Origin: Devosia aquimaris
GTDB taxonomy: Bacteria > Pseudomonadota > Alphaproteobacteria > Rhizobiales > Devosiaceae
Reading direction: 5' to 3'
Assembly (NCBI RefSeq): GCF_020169335.1
Contig: NZ_JAIEZN010000001.1
Location: 1,505,426 to 1,569,425, forward strand
DNA: 64,000 nt
Position 1 is the first letter of the stretch. Each line of letters starts with the position of its first letter. The notes under the pieces are model-generated. The model did not search any database. It was not told the DNA's origin and saw only the letters and a list, made by a program, of their open reading frames with translations. Shown one piece after another: positions 17,783 to 28,577 of the stretch. A program made the translations under genes and the position numbers.

Positions 17783-17818
17783 AAAAAAAGGCGCACCCGA
17801 CCAGCAGCCGGGTGCGCC
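17783..17818 (-). terminator. strong intrinsic terminator/attenuator between rplO and secY
   Basis: On the minus strand a perfect 10-base GC-rich stem (GGCGCACCCG paired with CGGGTGCGCC, plus 17790-17799 and 17809-17818) with a 9-base loop is followed directly by seven Ts. It lies inside the otherwise continuous spc operon, 10 bases after the rplO stop. Confidence 0.85.
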
Positions 17819-17827
17819 AAGCCGGAT

Positions 17828-18328
17828 TTAGCCGGCGTATGGGGTCTTCTTCCACGACTCCTTGGCCGGGATGAGATCGATCTTGCCACCGGCAGCTTCG
17901 ATAGCGGCAGTCGCACCGGCCGTAGCGTAGTTGACGTTAAACGTCACCTTCTTGGCGGTGAAACCGGCCGAACCGATCAGGCGCACGCCGTCCTTGGGAC
18001 GACGGATGACGCGGGCAGCGATCAGCGCTGCGGCATCGATCACAGCCTTGGGGTCGAGCTTGCCAGCATCGATATAGGCCTGGAGGCGGTCGATACGGAC
18101 CTCGTTCCAGTCGCCGGGGTTCAGCGCGTTGAAGCCGCGCTTTGGCATACGCATGTGAAGGGGCATCTGGCCGCCTTCAAAGCCGTTGATCGCCACGCCC
18201 GAGCGTGCAGTCTGGCCCTTGCCGCCACGACCACCGGTCTTGCCCTTGCCGGAGCCGATACCGCGACCGATGCGGATACGGGTCTTGGAGGAACCGGGGT
18301 TGTCGCGAAGTTCGTTCAAACGGGTCAT
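17828..18328 (-). CDS. rplO: 50S ribosomal protein L15
   Basis: Late-assembly large-subunit protein. The 166 residues start MTRLNELRDNPGSSKTRIR with the glycine-rich RGIGSGKGKTGGRGGKGQ region and GGQMPLHMRMPKRGF, typical of L15. The C-terminus is slightly longer than in E. coli (144). A strong terminator hairpin follows within 40 bases of the stop. Confidence 0.97.
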   Translation of the reverse strand: MTRLNELRDNPGSSKTRIRIGRGIGSGKGKTGGRGGKGQTARSGVAINGFEGGQMPLHMRMPKRGFNALNPGDWNEVRIDRLQAYIDAGKLDPKAVIDAAALIAARVIRRPKDGVRLIGSAGFTAKKVTFNVNYATAGATAAIEAAGGKIDLIPAKESWKKTPYAG

Positions 18329-18342
18329 CAGATGGACCTTTC

Positions 18343-18531
18343 TTACTCGCCGACGACGCGGACGAGGTGCGGCAGCTTGTTGATCATGCCGCGCACTTCT
18401 GGCGTATCGAGCAGCTCGCGCTGCTTGTTCATCTTGTTGAGCCCGAGACCGATCAGGGTCGCGCGCTGCACTTTGTCGCGGCGGATCGGCGAACCGATCT
18501 GCTCTACGATAAGGGTCTTCTTCTCAGCCAT
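18343..18531 (-). CDS. rpmD: 50S ribosomal protein L30
   Basis: Small large-subunit protein of the L30/L7e family. I start it at the ATG at 18531 ([18 protein letters not shown], 62 residues), because an upstream frame extension of 9 codons reaches back into the region of the rpsE stop and lacks a better ribosome site. [20 protein letters not shown] is the family core, and [14 protein letters not shown] ends the protein. Confidence 0.96.
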   Translation of the reverse strand: MAEKKTLIVEQIGSPIRRDKVQRATLIGLGLNKMNKQRELLDTPEVRGMINKLPHLVRVVGE

Positions 18532-18554
18532 GATGTTTCTCCGGACCTGAGCGA

Positions 18555-19088
18555 TCACGCTTCGACCGCAGTCTCGCCGCGGCGAGCCTGCAGTTCGGAA
18601 ACCTTCAGACCGCGGCGGGATGCAACCGACCGTGGGCTATCGACGCGCTTGAGCGCATCAAAGGTAGCACGCACCATGTTGTAGGGATTGGCAGTGCCCT
18701 GCGACTTGGCAACGATGTCGTTGATGCCAAGCGTTTCGAACACGGCGCGCATCGGACCGCCGGCGATGATGCCGGTACCGGGAACGGCTGCACGCAGGAT
18801 GACCTTGCCGGCGCCATGGCGACCCTGCACATCGTGGTGCAGCGTGCGGGCATCGCGCAGCGGAACGCGGATCATCTGGCGCTTGGCCTGCTCGGTAGCC
18901 TTGCGGATCGCTTCTGGCACTTCACGGGCCTTGCCGTGACCAAAGCCAACGCGGCCCTTCTGGTCGCCGACAACGACGAGTGCGGCAAAACCGAAACGAC
19001 GGCCGCCCTTGACCACCTTGGCCACGCGGTTGATGTGGACCAGGCGATCGACGAATTCGCTTTCGCGCTCTTGAACGTCTCTGCTCAT
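18555..19088 (-). CDS. rpsE: 30S ribosomal protein S5
   Basis: Decoding-fidelity protein at the mRNA entry channel. Start at the ATG at 19088 ([12 protein letters not shown]), preceded by AGGAAAGAGAATT; the frame extends 20 codons further but into the rplR end. The 177 residues hold the double-stranded RNA-binding part with [20 protein letters not shown] and the C-terminal part with [20 protein letters not shown] and [13 protein letters not shown]. Confidence 0.97.
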   Translation of the reverse strand: MSRDVQERESEFVDRLVHINRVAKVVKGGRRFGFAALVVVGDQKGRVGFGHGKAREVPEAIRKATEQAKRQMIRVPLRDARTLHHDVQGRHGAGKVILRAAVPGTGIIAGGPMRAVFETLGINDIVAKSQGTANPYNMVRATFDALKRVDSPRSVASRRGLKVSELQARRGETAVEA

Positions 19089-19110
19089 AATTCTCTTTCC
19101 TCGCCGTGTT

Positions 19111-19473
19111 CTAGAACTGCAGGCCGCCCTCACGGGCAGCGTCTGCAAGGGCCTTCACACGGCCATGATAGATATACGCACCACGATCGAAGATCACTTC
19201 AGCGACGCCGGCCTTGGAACCGCGCTCGGCGATCAGCTTGCCGATCGCAGCAGCAGCCTCTGCGGTGCCACCATTCTTGACCGTGGACTTGACGTCCTTG
19301 TCGAGCGTGGACGCGGAAGCCAACGTACGGCCGGTCGAATCGTCGATGATCTGGGCGTAGATATTCTTGTCCGAGCGGAAAACGCTGAGACGGGGACGAC
19401 CGAAGGCACGAGCCTTGAGCGCCTTGCGGACACGAGCCTTGCGGCGCTCCGCACCTTTTGCACTGATAGCCAT
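19111..19473 (-). CDS. rplR: 50S ribosomal protein L18
   Basis: Binds 5S rRNA together with L5 in the central protuberance. The 120 residues show [36 protein letters not shown] and the C-terminal [23 protein letters not shown]. Normal length, 12 bases after rplF. Confidence 0.97.
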   Translation of the reverse strand: MAISAKGAERRKARVRKALKARAFGRPRLSVFRSDKNIYAQIIDDSTGRTLASASTLDKDVKSTVKNGGTAEAAAAIGKLIAERGSKAGVAEVIFDRGAYIYHGRVKALADAAREGGLQF

Positions 19474-19485
19474 TGCAGGCGCTCC

Positions 19486-20019
19486 TTACTTCTTCTTGCC
19501 TTCTTTGCGGAAGACGTACTCGTTGGCATAACGGACACCCTTGCCCTTGTAGGGCTCGGGCTTGCGCCATGCACGAATATCAGCCGCAACCTGGCCAACT
19601 TGCTGCTTGTCGATGCCCGTCACGACGATTTCCGTCGGGGCCGGAACGGCCAGGGTGATTCCCTTGGGGGCTTCGTAGATCACTTCGTGGCTGAAACCAA
19701 GCGACAGCTTGACATCCTTGCCCTGCATAGCGGCGCGATAGCCCACGCCCTGGATGGCCAGCTTCTTTTCAAAGCCGGCCGAGACGCCGGTGACCATGTT
19801 CTGGATCAGTGCACGGGTGGTGCCCCAGGCAGCGCGCGCAAAGCGCGTGTCATTGGCCGGAGAAACGACCAGGCCTTCGGCCCCGTTCTCAACATTGACC
19901 GAATCCATGAGCACGATGCTCAGTTCACCCTTGGGGCCCTTTGCGGTAACGGTCCGACCATCGATCGTGACCGTAACGCCGCTCACCGGTGCAACCGGTT
20001 TCTTGCCAGTACGTGACAT
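19486..20019 (-). CDS. rplF: 50S ribosomal protein L6
   Basis: Large-subunit protein near the factor-binding site. The 177-residue product begins [19 protein letters not shown], contains [21 protein letters not shown], and ends with [20 protein letters not shown] and a lysine-rich tail; [13 protein letters not shown] is the L6 signature. Complete. Confidence 0.97.
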   Translation of the reverse strand: MSRTGKKPVAPVSGVTVTIDGRTVTAKGPKGELSIVLMDSVNVENGAEGLVVSPANDTRFARAAWGTTRALIQNMVTGVSAGFEKKLAIQGVGYRAAMQGKDVKLSLGFSHEVIYEAPKGITLAVPAPTEIVVTGIDKQQVGQVAADIRAWRKPEPYKGKGVRYANEYVFRKEGKKK

Positions 20020-20058
20020 TCTATCTTCTTTCTTGAGTAGTCGTCTTACCGCGCCGTC

Positions 20059-20457
20059 TTAGAAGACGCGGCAGAGTACCTCACCACCAACATTGGCAGC
20101 CTTGGCTTCGTGGTCGGCCATCACACCCTTGGGGGTGGAGAGGATCGAGACACCCAGGCCGTTGGCAACCTGCGGAATATTCTTAACCGAAGCGTAAACG
20201 CGACGGCCGGGACGCGAGACGCGCTCGATCGTGCGGATGACGGCTTCGTTGTCCGAGTACTTCAGTTCGATTTCATACTCGGAGGCACCGTTTTCGAACT
20301 TGGTCTCCGAATAGCCGCGGATGAAACCCTCGGACTGGAGAACGTCCAGCACACGACCACGCAGGGTCGACGCCGGCGTCGAAACGGAATTCTTGCGACG
20401 CATCTGGGCGTTGCGGATACGGGTCAGCATGTCGCCGATGGGATCGGAAAAGCTCAT
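20059..20457 (-). CDS. rpsH: 30S ribosomal protein S8
   Basis: Primary 16S rRNA-binding protein and, in E. coli, translational repressor of the spc operon through the rplE region. The 132 residues start with [20 protein letters not shown] and end with [20 protein letters not shown] and GGEVLCRVF. Whether the same feedback works here cannot be seen from sequence. Confidence 0.97.
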   Translation of the reverse strand: MSFSDPIGDMLTRIRNAQMRRKNSVSTPASTLRGRVLDVLQSEGFIRGYSETKFENGASEYEIELKYSDNEAVIRTIERVSRPGRRVYASVKNIPQVANGLGVSILSTPKGVMADHEAKAANVGGEVLCRVF

Positions 20458-20469
20458 CTTCTGTTCTCC

Positions 20470-20775
20470 TTACCAGCTCGACTTCACGAGGCCCGGGATC
20501 ATGCCCAGGTTGCCCAGCTGACGCAGCGCGATGCGGCTCAGCTTGAGCTTGCGGTAGAAGCCACGGGGACGACCCGAGACTTCGCAGCGGTTGCGGATGC
20601 GAACCTTGGCGGAATTGCGCGGCAGTTCAGCAAGCTTGAGCTGAGCAGCGAAGCGCTGATCCATCGGGATCGACTGATCCTTGGTCGCGGCCTTCAGAGC
20701 GGCACGCTTGGCAGCATACTGCTTAACAAGCGCGCGACGCTTTTCGTTCTTAACGGTGGAGCTGGTCTTTGCCAT
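20470..20775 (-). CDS. rpsN: 30S ribosomal protein S14, zinc-free type
   Basis: Small-subunit head protein. The 101-residue form lacks the CxxC pairs of the zinc-binding paralogue and has the C-terminal signature [20 protein letters not shown] followed by IPGLVKSSW. The long N-terminal basic extension is the normal alphaproteobacterial type. Confidence 0.97.
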   Translation of the reverse strand: MAKTSSTVKNEKRRALVKQYAAKRAALKAATKDQSIPMDQRFAAQLKLAELPRNSAKVRIRNRCEVSGRPRGFYRKLKLSRIALRQLGNLGMIPGLVKSSW

Positions 20776-20805
20776 GTCCTGATTCCTTTTCCCTTCCCTA
20801 TCCGC

Positions 20806-21363
20806 TTACTGGCGGAAGGGGAAGTTGAATGCCTTCAGCAGCGCACGCGCTTCATCATCGGTCTTGGCCGTCGTGGCAACCACGATGTCCATGCCCCAGA
20901 TCTGGTCGATCTGATCATAATTGATCTCGGGGAAAATGATGTGTTCCTTGATGCCCATAGCATAGTTGCCACGGCCGTCGAAGGAATTTGCGTTCAGACC
21001 ACGGAAGTCGCGGACGCGCGGCAGAGCGATGTTCACGAGACGGTCAAGAAACTCGTACATACGAGCCTTGCGCAGCGTGACCTTCACGCCCAGGGGCATG
21101 TTCTCGCGCACCTTGAAACCGGCGATCGACTTGCGAGCATAAGTGATGACGGGCTTCTGGCCAGCAATCTTCTCGAGCTCGGCAGCAGCCGACTTCACCT
21201 TCTTGGTGTCGTTGACGGCTTCGCCAACGCCGATGTTCAGCACGATCTTGTCCAGACGCGGCAGTTCCATCACGTTCTTGTAGCCGAACTGCTCGCGCAG
21301 GGCTGCCTTGATCGTGGTGTCATACTCGGCCCGCAGACGGGGAGTGTAAGCGGTCTCAGCCAT
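20806..21363 (-). CDS. rplE: 50S ribosomal protein L5
   Basis: 5S rRNA-binding protein of the central protuberance. Start at the ATG at 21363 ([15 protein letters not shown]); a longer frame upstream is just the other frame of rplX. The 185 residues include [40 protein letters not shown] and [15 protein letters not shown]. It overlaps the rplX end by 8 bases, so the two are probably translated in a coupled way. Confidence 0.97.
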   Translation of the reverse strand: MAETAYTPRLRAEYDTTIKAALREQFGYKNVMELPRLDKIVLNIGVGEAVNDTKKVKSAAAELEKIAGQKPVITYARKSIAGFKVRENMPLGVKVTLRKARMYEFLDRLVNIALPRVRDFRGLNANSFDGRGNYAMGIKEHIIFPEINYDQIDQIWGMDIVVATTAKTDDEARALLKAFNFPFRQ

Positions 21364-21667
21364 CGATCGAATCTCCGGTCGACTTTGCGACGCGCGTCTT
21401 GACGCCGTCCTTGATCTGGAAACCAACGCGGGTGGGCTTGCCATCCTTGTCGGCGATCGCGAGGTTCGAAAGATGGATCGGCGCTTCCTTGGTGAAGATG
21501 CCGGCATCGGTCGACGCGGTCTGCTTGGTGTGACGACGCACCAGGTTGATACCCTGGACAATCGCCTTCGTTTCGGTCGGGATCACCGACAGGACCTGGC
21601 CAGTTTTGCCTTTGTCCTTGCCAGCAAGGACGACGACCTTATCGCCCTTCTTGATCTTGGCAGCCAT
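21356..21667 (-). CDS. rplX: 50S ribosomal protein L24
   Basis: Assembly-initiator protein of the large subunit. The N-terminal KOW motif [20 protein letters not shown] is clear in the 103 residues, then [14 protein letters not shown] and [18 protein letters not shown]. Start shares one base with the rplN stop (21667), and the end overlaps rplE by 8 bases. Confidence 0.97.
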   Translation of the reverse strand: MAAKIKKGDKVVVLAGKDKGKTGQVLSVIPTETKAIVQGINLVRRHTKQTASTDAGIFTKEAPIHLSNLAIADKDGKPTRVGFQIKDGVKTRVAKSTGDSIDG

Positions 21668-22035
21668 TACAGCACCTCGGGTGCGAGCGAAATGATCTTC
21701 ATGTGGTTCTTGGCGCGGAGCTCGCGCGGAACCGGTCCGAAGATACGGGTGCCGATCGGTTCTTTCTGATTGTTGATCAGAACCGCGGCGTTCTTGTCGA
21801 AACGGATCACCGTGCCGTCGGGGCGGCGAATGTCGAACGCGGTGCGAACCACCACGGCCTTCATGACCTGACCCTTCTTAACGCGGCCGCGCGGAATAGC
21901 GTCTTTGACCGAAACGACGATGATGTCGCCGACCGAAGCGTACTTGCGATGCGAGCCGCCCAGCACCTTGATGCACATGACACGACGCGCGCCGGAGTTA
22001 TCCGCGACGTCGAGATTTGATTGCATCTGAATCAT
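21667..22035 (-). CDS. rplN: 50S ribosomal protein L14
   Basis: Large-subunit protein at the intersubunit bridge to 16S rRNA and contact for L19. The 122 residues begin [20 protein letters not shown], include [20 protein letters not shown] and end [19 protein letters not shown]. Complete; starts 62 bases after rpsQ, the largest gap in this part of the operon. Confidence 0.97.
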   Translation of the reverse strand: MIQMQSNLDVADNSGARRVMCIKVLGGSHRKYASVGDIIVVSVKDAIPRGRVKKGQVMKAVVVRTAFDIRRPDGTVIRFDKNAAVLINNQKEPIGTRIFGPVPRELRAKNHMKIISLAPEVL

Positions 22036-22097
22036 GACTGGATGCCTTCTTGTTAAATCGACCCGCCGTCCCCGGCTCGTCGACCTTGAAATCTAAA

Positions 22098-22349
22098 CTA
22101 CGCGGACGGAGCCGATGACTGATCCGTGACAAGCGTCCAGCGCTTGTTCTTGGAAATCGGCGCACATTCCTCGATCCACACGATCTGACCGACCTTGGCC
22201 AGGTTGGCCTCGTCGTGAGCGTGATACTTCTTGGACCGACGCACGGTCTTCTTCATGACCGGATGCGTGAAACGGCGCTCGACGCGCACCACGACCGTCT
22301 TATCATTGGCGTCGGAGACCACAGTCCCCTGCAAAACGCGCTTTGGCAT
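22098..22349 (-). CDS. rpsQ: 30S ribosomal protein S17
   Basis: Early-assembly 16S rRNA-binding protein with an OB fold. The 83 residues start [21 protein letters not shown] and contain [20 protein letters not shown] and [16 protein letters not shown]. Complete, 12 bases after rpmC. Confidence 0.97.
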   Translation of the reverse strand: MPKRVLQGTVVSDANDKTVVVRVERRFTHPVMKKTVRRSKKYHAHDEANLAKVGQIVWIEECAPISKNKRWTLVTDQSSAPSA

Positions 22350-22361
22350 GGTCGCGGCTCC

Positions 22362-22562
22362 TTACTTCGCTGCGTTCTTTTCGGCCAAGATCGTCTTGAT
22401 CCGCGCGATATCGCGGCGAACCTTCTTGACCTCGGTCGGCTTTTCGAGCTGCTGGGTAGCACGCTGGAAACGCAGATTGAACTGTTCTTTCTTCAGGTCG
22501 ACGAGCTGGTCCTTCAGTTCGTCTGCGGTCTTGCTCCGCACATCACTGGCTTTCATGCTCAT
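22362..22562 (-). CDS. rpmC: 50S ribosomal protein L29
   Basis: Small helical hairpin protein at the exit tunnel near the signal recognition particle and trigger factor site. The 66 residues show [40 protein letters not shown] and [14 protein letters not shown]. Five bases separate it from rplP; the first Met or the Met two codons later could be used. Confidence 0.96.
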   Translation of the reverse strand: MSMKASDVRSKTADELKDQLVDLKKEQFNLRFQRATQQLEKPTEVKKVRRDIARIKTILAEKNAAK

Positions 22563-22567
22563 CGTCC

Positions 22568-22981
22568 TTAGTCGGCAATGCGGGTAACAACCCGCGTCAT
22601 GATCGGGAGCTTCATTGCGCCGAGGCGCAGGGCTTCCTTGGCAACGTCCTCGGGGACGCCGTCGATCTCGAATACGATACGACCGGGCTTGACGCGGGCG
22701 GCCCAGAATTCAACAGAACCCTTGCCCTTACCCATACGCACTTCGGTCGGCTTCTTGGACACCGGCAGATCCGGGAAAATACGGATCCACACACGGCCCT
22801 GGCGCTTCATTTCACGGGTGATCGCGCGGCGAGCCGCTTCGATCTGACGAGCCGTGACGCGCTCGGGTTCGGTGGCCTTCAAGGCATACTGGCCGAAAGC
22901 CAGCTCGGTACCGCCCTTGGCAACGCCATGGATACGGCCCTTGTGAGCCTTGCGGAACTTGGTCTTCTTAGGTTGCAGCAT
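22568..22981 (-). CDS. rplP: 50S ribosomal protein L16
   Basis: Positions A-site tRNA in the large subunit. The 137-residue protein starts [19 protein letters not shown], with [39 protein letters not shown] and a helix ending in the lysine- and methionine-containing [13 protein letters not shown]. The Arg in the [14 protein letters not shown] loop (residue 81 region) is the hydroxylated position in enterobacteria. Confidence 0.97.
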   Translation of the reverse strand: MLQPKKTKFRKAHKGRIHGVAKGGTELAFGQYALKATEPERVTARQIEAARRAITREMKRQGRVWIRIFPDLPVSKKPTEVRMGKGKGSVEFWAARVKPGRIVFEIDGVPEDVAKEALRLGAMKLPIMTRVVTRIAD

Positions 22982-22996
22982 AATGAACTAACCTTC

Positions 22997-23737
22997 TTAT
23001 GCGCGTTCGCGATCGCGATCGCCACGCTCGCGGCGCGGTTCGCGCTCAGTACGCTGGCCACCCTGATCGGCACCTTCGGTGGCGCGACGCTCATGAGCGG
23101 ACGGATCATGCTCAAGGACTTCGCCCTTGAAGATCCACACCTTGATACCAATGATGCCGTAGGTGGTCTTCGCCTCGGCAGTGCCATAGTCGATGTCCGC
23201 ACGCAGCGTGTGCAGCGGAACGCGACCTTCGCGATACCATTCGGTACGGGCAATGTCGGCGCCGCCAAGACGGCCACCAACGTTGACGCGGATACCGCCG
23301 GCGCCCATGCGGATCGAGGTCTGCACGGCGCGCTTCATGGCGCGACGGAAGGCCACGCGGCGTTCCAGCTGCTGGGCAATGCCCTGGGCAACCAGCGTCG
23401 CATCGGTCTCGGGCTTGCGCACTTCAACGATGTTGATGTGCACCTCGCTGTCGGTGAACTGCTTCACCTTGGCGCGGATCTTGTCGATGTCAGCGCCCTT
23501 CTTGCCGATCACGATGCCCGGACGGGCGGTGTGGATCGACACGCGGCACTTGCGGTGCGGACGCTCGATGACGATCTTGGAGACTGCAGCAGCCTTGAGA
23601 TCTTCAAGCAGCATGGTGCGGATCTTCAGGTCTTCCTGAAGCAGCGAACCATATTCGCCCTTGTTGGCGTACCAGCGGCTGTCCCAAGTCCGGTTGATGC
23701 CCAGACGGAAGCCGATTGGATTGATCTTCTGGCCCAT
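22997..23737 (-). CDS. rpsC: 30S ribosomal protein S3
   Basis: Forms the mRNA entry pore with S4 and S5. The 246 residues hold an N-terminal region [20 protein letters not shown], a KH domain with [15 protein letters not shown], and the C-terminal domain with [21 protein letters not shown] tail of about 30 highly charged residues rich in Arg and Glu extends beyond the E. coli core (233 residues), as in relatives. Start overlaps the rplV stop by one base. Confidence 0.97.
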   Translation of the reverse strand: MGQKINPIGFRLGINRTWDSRWYANKGEYGSLLQEDLKIRTMLLEDLKAAAVSKIVIERPHRKCRVSIHTARPGIVIGKKGADIDKIRAKVKQFTDSEVHINIVEVRKPETDATLVAQGIAQQLERRVAFRRAMKRAVQTSIRMGAGGIRVNVGGRLGGADIARTEWYREGRVPLHTLRADIDYGTAEAKTTYGIIGIKVWIFKGEVLEHDPSAHERRATEGADQGGQRTEREPRRERGDRDRERA

Positions 23738-24117
23738 TATGCGGCCTCCTCAACTTGCCGGACGACGATCGTCAGATGCGCAAACGGCTTCTGGATCTGC
23801 GAAGACCGGCCACGACCGCGAGCGGTGAAGCGCTTCATGACCAGCGAATTACCAACGAAGGCTTCGGCAACGACGAGGGCGTCGGTATCAAGGCCGTGAT
23901 TGTTTTCGGCGTTCGCGATGGCGCTTTCCAGCACCTTCTTGACCTGGCCGGAGATCCGCTTGTGGCTGAATTCGAGTTCGGCCAGAGCCTTCTCGACCTT
24001 CTTGCCACGGATCAACTGCGCGACGAGGTTCAGCTTCTGAGGGCTGATGCGCAGCATGCGCAGAACAGCCTTAGCCTCGTTGTCCTTGAGAGCGCGCTCA
24101 GTTTTTGGCTTGCCCAT
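23737..24117 (-). CDS. rplV: 50S ribosomal protein L22
   Basis: Lines the exit tunnel with its long beta-hairpin; macrolide resistance changes map there. The 126 residues include [36 protein letters not shown] and [20 protein letters not shown] followed by [10 protein letters not shown]. No deletion or duplication is visible in the hairpin. One base separates it from rpsS. Confidence 0.97.
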   Translation of the reverse strand: MGKPKTERALKDNEAKAVLRMLRISPQKLNLVAQLIRGKKVEKALAELEFSHKRISGQVKKVLESAIANAENNHGLDTDALVVAEAFVGNSLVMKRFTARGRGRSSQIQKPFAHLTIVVRQVEEAA

Positions 24118-24118
24118 A

Positions 24119-24397
24119 TTACTTCCTCTTGGCCTTCTTGTCGGCCGCGTGACCGTAGTAGGTACGGGTCGGTGCGAATTCGCCGAACTTGTGACCGATC
24201 ATGTCTTCGGTGACGCTGACCGGAATGTGCTTCTGGCCATTGTGAACGCCGAACGTGATGCCCACGAACTGCGGCAGGATGGTCGAGCGGCGGCTCCAGA
24301 TCTTGACCACATCGTTGCGGCCAGATGCCAGGGCCTTCTCGGCCTTCTTGAGCATGTAGCCGTCGACGAACGGCCCCTTCCAGATTGAACGGGTCAT
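24119..24397 (-). CDS. rpsS: 30S ribosomal protein S19
   Basis: Small-subunit head protein next to S13. The 92 residues begin [18 protein letters not shown] and contain [20 protein letters not shown] and [20 protein letters not shown], the S19 signature. Only 3 bases separate it from rplB. Confidence 0.97.
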   Translation of the reverse strand: MTRSIWKGPFVDGYMLKKAEKALASGRNDVVKIWSRRSTILPQFVGITFGVHNGQKHIPVSVTEDMIGHKFGEFAPTRTYYGHAADKKAKRK

Positions 24398-24400
24398 GGC

Positions 24401-25240
24401 TTACCTGCCCTTCTTCACGTGACGGCTGCGAACGATGAACTTGTCCGTTGCCTTGTTGCTGCGGGTCTTCTTGCCCTTGGTCGGCTTGCCCCACGGGGTC
24501 ACCGGATGACGGCCACCAGACGTGCGACCTTCACCACCACCATGCGGGTGATCGACCGGGTTCATGGTCACGCCGCGGTTGACCGGGCGACGACCGAGCC
24601 AACGCGAACGACCGGCCTTGCCGAGCGAGGTGTTGGAGTGGTCCTGGTTGGACACGGCACCGACGGTGGCAAGGCACGAGCCATGCACACGACGCTGCTC
24701 ACCCGAGTTCAGGCGAAGGATCGCCCAACCCTGGTCGCGACCGACGTACTGGGCATAAGCACCAGCCGAACGGGCCACCTGGCCGCCCTTGCGGGGCTTG
24801 AGCTCGATGTTGTGCACGATCGTACCGACCGGCATGCGCTCGAGCGGCATGGCATTGCCCGGCTTCACGTCGACGGTGTTCATCGACGAGATGACCTTGT
24901 CGCCGGCCGACAGACGCTGGGGCGCAACGATATAGGCGAGCTCGCCGTCTTCGTACTTCACCAGAGCGATCCAGGCCGTACGGTTCGGATCATATTCCAG
25001 GCGCTCGATCGTCCCGACCACGTCAAACTTGACGCGCTTGAAGTCGATCATGCGGTAGGTGCGCTTATGACCGCCACCACGATGGTAGGCAGTGATGCGA
25101 CCGCGGTTGTTGCGACCACCGGACTTGGAGAGGCCTTCGGTCAGGGTCTTGACCGGCTTGCCCTTCCACAGTTCCGAACGATCGGTCGTCACGAGCTGAC
25201 GACGGCCTTCGGAGGTGGGATTGTAAGTTTTAAGAGCCAT
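24401..25240 (-). CDS. rplB: 50S ribosomal protein L2
   Basis: Core large-subunit protein needed for subunit association and peptidyl transfer. The 279 residues include [40 protein letters not shown], and the catalytic-site loop [20 protein letters not shown] with the essential His in [11 protein letters not shown]. Complete. Confidence 0.98.
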   Translation of the reverse strand: MALKTYNPTSEGRRQLVTTDRSELWKGKPVKTLTEGLSKSGGRNNRGRITAYHRGGGHKRTYRMIDFKRVKFDVVGTIERLEYDPNRTAWIALVKYEDGELAYIVAPQRLSAGDKVISSMNTVDVKPGNAMPLERMPVGTIVHNIELKPRKGGQVARSAGAYAQYVGRDQGWAILRLNSGEQRRVHGSCLATVGAVSNQDHSNTSLGKAGRSRWLGRRPVNRGVTMNPVDHPHGGGEGRTSGGRHPVTPWGKPTKGKKTRSNKATDKFIVRSRHVKKGR

Positions 25241-25256
25241 TTTTCTGTCTCTTCCC

Positions 25257-25550
25257 TTAGAGGCCGGTCGAAATGTCGATCGACTGGCCGTCGACGAGGG
25301 TCACGATCGCCTTCTTGACGTCGTTGCGCGTGCCAATCTTGCCACGGAAGCGCTTCACCTTGCCCTTGCGGACCAGGGTGTTGACTGCCTTGACCTTGAC
25401 CGAGAACAGCTGCTCGACGGCAGCCTTGATGTCGGTCTTGTTGGCATCGATCGCCACGTCGAAAACGACCTGGTTGTTTTCCGAAGCCATCGTGGACTTT
25501 TCAGTCACGACGGGGTTCCGAACGATGTCGTATGCGGCAAGCTTGTTCAT
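25257..25550 (-). CDS. rplW: 50S ribosomal protein L23
   Basis: Docking site for trigger factor and SRP at the exit tunnel. Start at the ATG at 25550 ([20 protein letters not shown], 97 residues), which overlaps the rplD stop as ATGA; the longer frame upstream is the shadow of rpl[21 protein letters not shown] and [20 protein letters not shown] are the family core. Confidence 0.97.
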   Translation of the reverse strand: MNKLAAYDIVRNPVVTEKSTMASENNQVVFDVAIDANKTDIKAAVEQLFSVKVKAVNTLVRKGKVKRFRGKIGTRNDVKKAIVTLVDGQSIDISTGL

Positions 25551-26167
25551 GCGAACCTCGCTTCGAGCGCTTCGAGCGCTGCCTTGGTCAGGACGAGCTT
25601 GTCGCGCTTGAGGATCGACACAACGTTGATCCCCTGCACCGGCAGCACGTCGATGTGCGGGATGTTGCGGGCAGCCAGAGCGAAGTTCTGGTCCACGGCA
25701 GCACCGTCGATGATCAGGGCGTTCGACCATTCCAGCTTGCCGAAAGTGGCGAGCAGGCCAGCGGTCTTGGCTTCCTTCTGGGCAACGCTGTCAACGACGA
25801 TCAGCGAGCCGGACTTGATCTTGGACGACAGCGCATGCTTGAGCGCCAGAGCCCGGACCTTCTTGGGAAGATCGATGGCATGGCTGCGCGGGGTCGGACC
25901 GAATGCACGGCCGCCGCCACGGAACTGCGGAGCCTTGCGATCGCCATGACGTGCGCCGCCCGAGCCCTTCTGCTTGACGAACTTCTTGCCCGTGCGGACG
26001 CCTTCCGAACGATTCTTGACGTCGTGCGTACCGGCCATCGCCTTGAGCTGCTGGTAGCGAACCATGCGGTGCAGAATATCCTGGCGGACTTCCAGACCGA
26101 AGACGTCGTCAGCGAGCTGGATGGTACCAGCGGCCTTGCCGTCGAGGGTTGTGACCTTGAGTTCCAT
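25547..26167 (-). CDS. rplD: 50S ribosomal protein L4
   Basis: Tunnel protein; in E. coli it also represses the S10 operon by binding the leader. The 206 residues start [20 protein letters not shown], with the tunnel loop [20 protein letters not shown] and [20 protein letters not shown]. The start codon is directly adjacent to the rplC stop, and it overlaps rplW. Confidence 0.97.
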   Translation of the reverse strand: MELKVTTLDGKAAGTIQLADDVFGLEVRQDILHRMVRYQQLKAMAGTHDVKNRSEGVRTGKKFVKQKGSGGARHGDRKAPQFRGGGRAFGPTPRSHAIDLPKKVRALALKHALSSKIKSGSLIVVDSVAQKEAKTAGLLATFGKLEWSNALIIDGAAVDQNFALAARNIPHIDVLPVQGINVVSILKRDKLVLTKAALEALEARFA

Positions 26168-26869
26168 TTAGTTACCTTCCCCCGCGACTTCAGCGGCGGC
26201 CTTGAACGAACCCGGGAAAGCAGCGCCCTTGGGGGCAGGCTTCTTCACAGCGTCCTTGATCATGATCCAAGCGCCCTTGGCGCCGGGAACCGAACCCTGG
26301 ATCATGATCAAACCGCGCTCGACGTCGGTCTTGACGACCTTGACGTTCTGCGTGGTTATGCGACGATCGCCCATGTGGCCCGGCATCTTCTTGTTCTTGA
26401 AGGTCTTACCCGGGTCCTGACGACCACCGGTAGAACCGATCGAGCGGTGCGAAACCGACACGCCGTGCGTTGCACGCAGGCCGCCGAAGTTCCAGCGCTT
26501 CATACCGCCGGCAAAGCCCTTACCGATCGAAGTGCCGGTGACGTCCACCAGCTGGCCTTCGATGAAGTGGTCTGCCTGCAGCGTTGCGCCAACCTCGATG
26601 AGGTTTGCCTCGTCAACGCGGAACTCCGCGACATGACGCTTGGGCTCGACCTTGGCAGCAGCGAACTGGCCGCGCTCGGCCTTGCTCGTGTTCTTCGCCT
26701 TGGCCTGGCCTGCGCCAAGCTGCAATGCGACATAGCCGTCCTTGTCAGCCGTCCGCTGGCCCACCACCTGGCAGTTCTGCAGGCCCAGCACCGTCACCGG
26801 GACGTGCGAGCCGTCCTCAGCGAAAATGCGGGTCATGCCCAGCTTCTGTGCGATCAATCCAGAACGCAT
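26168..26869 (-). CDS. rplC: 50S ribosomal protein L3
   Basis: Early-assembly protein with an extension reaching the peptidyl-transferase centre. The 233 residues begin [20 protein letters not shown], contain [40 protein letters not shown] and an Ala/Pro/Lys-rich C-terminal tail of about 25 residues beyond the E. coli length. The Gln in [10 protein letters not shown] is the methylated position in other bacteria. Confidence 0.97.
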   Translation of the reverse strand: MRSGLIAQKLGMTRIFAEDGSHVPVTVLGLQNCQVVGQRTADKDGYVALQLGAGQAKAKNTSKAERGQFAAAKVEPKRHVAEFRVDEANLIEVGATLQADHFIEGQLVDVTGTSIGKGFAGGMKRWNFGGLRATHGVSVSHRSIGSTGGRQDPGKTFKNKKMPGHMGDRRITTQNVKVVKTDVERGLIMIQGSVPGAKGAWIMIKDAVKKPAPKGAAFPGSFKAAAEVAGEGN

Positions 26870-26951
26870 CGGTTATTACCTTCTCTCTTGGCGCCGTACC
26901 GGGTCATGGTTTCAGAGGACCCTTTGTTTGGTAGGCGCGGAAACTTCTGTC

Positions 26952-27260
<309 letters not shown>

Positions 27261-27285
27261 CTTTGTAAATCCTGACGAAAATGGA

Positions 27286-27315
27286 TCGCAGCGCGCGTTG
27301 ATCCGCGCGCTGCGA
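27286..27315 (-). terminator. perfect 12-bp hairpin between tuf and rpsJ
   Basis: Arms TCGCAGCGCGCG (plus 27286-27297) and CGCGCGCTGCGA (27304-27315) pair perfectly around a 6-base loop. On the transcribed strand it is followed by TCCATTTTCGTC, a short T-tract. It may partially terminate the str operon or shield mRNA ends, with read-through into the S10 operon. Confidence 0.65.
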
Positions 27316-27330
27316 ATGTCTCAATAAGGC

Positions 27331-28521
<1,191 letters not shown>

Positions 28522-28577
28522 CGCTTCTCTCCGTATTCGTTAGCCCTGCGGCCAACCTTGAGTTTCAGTTTATTGTT

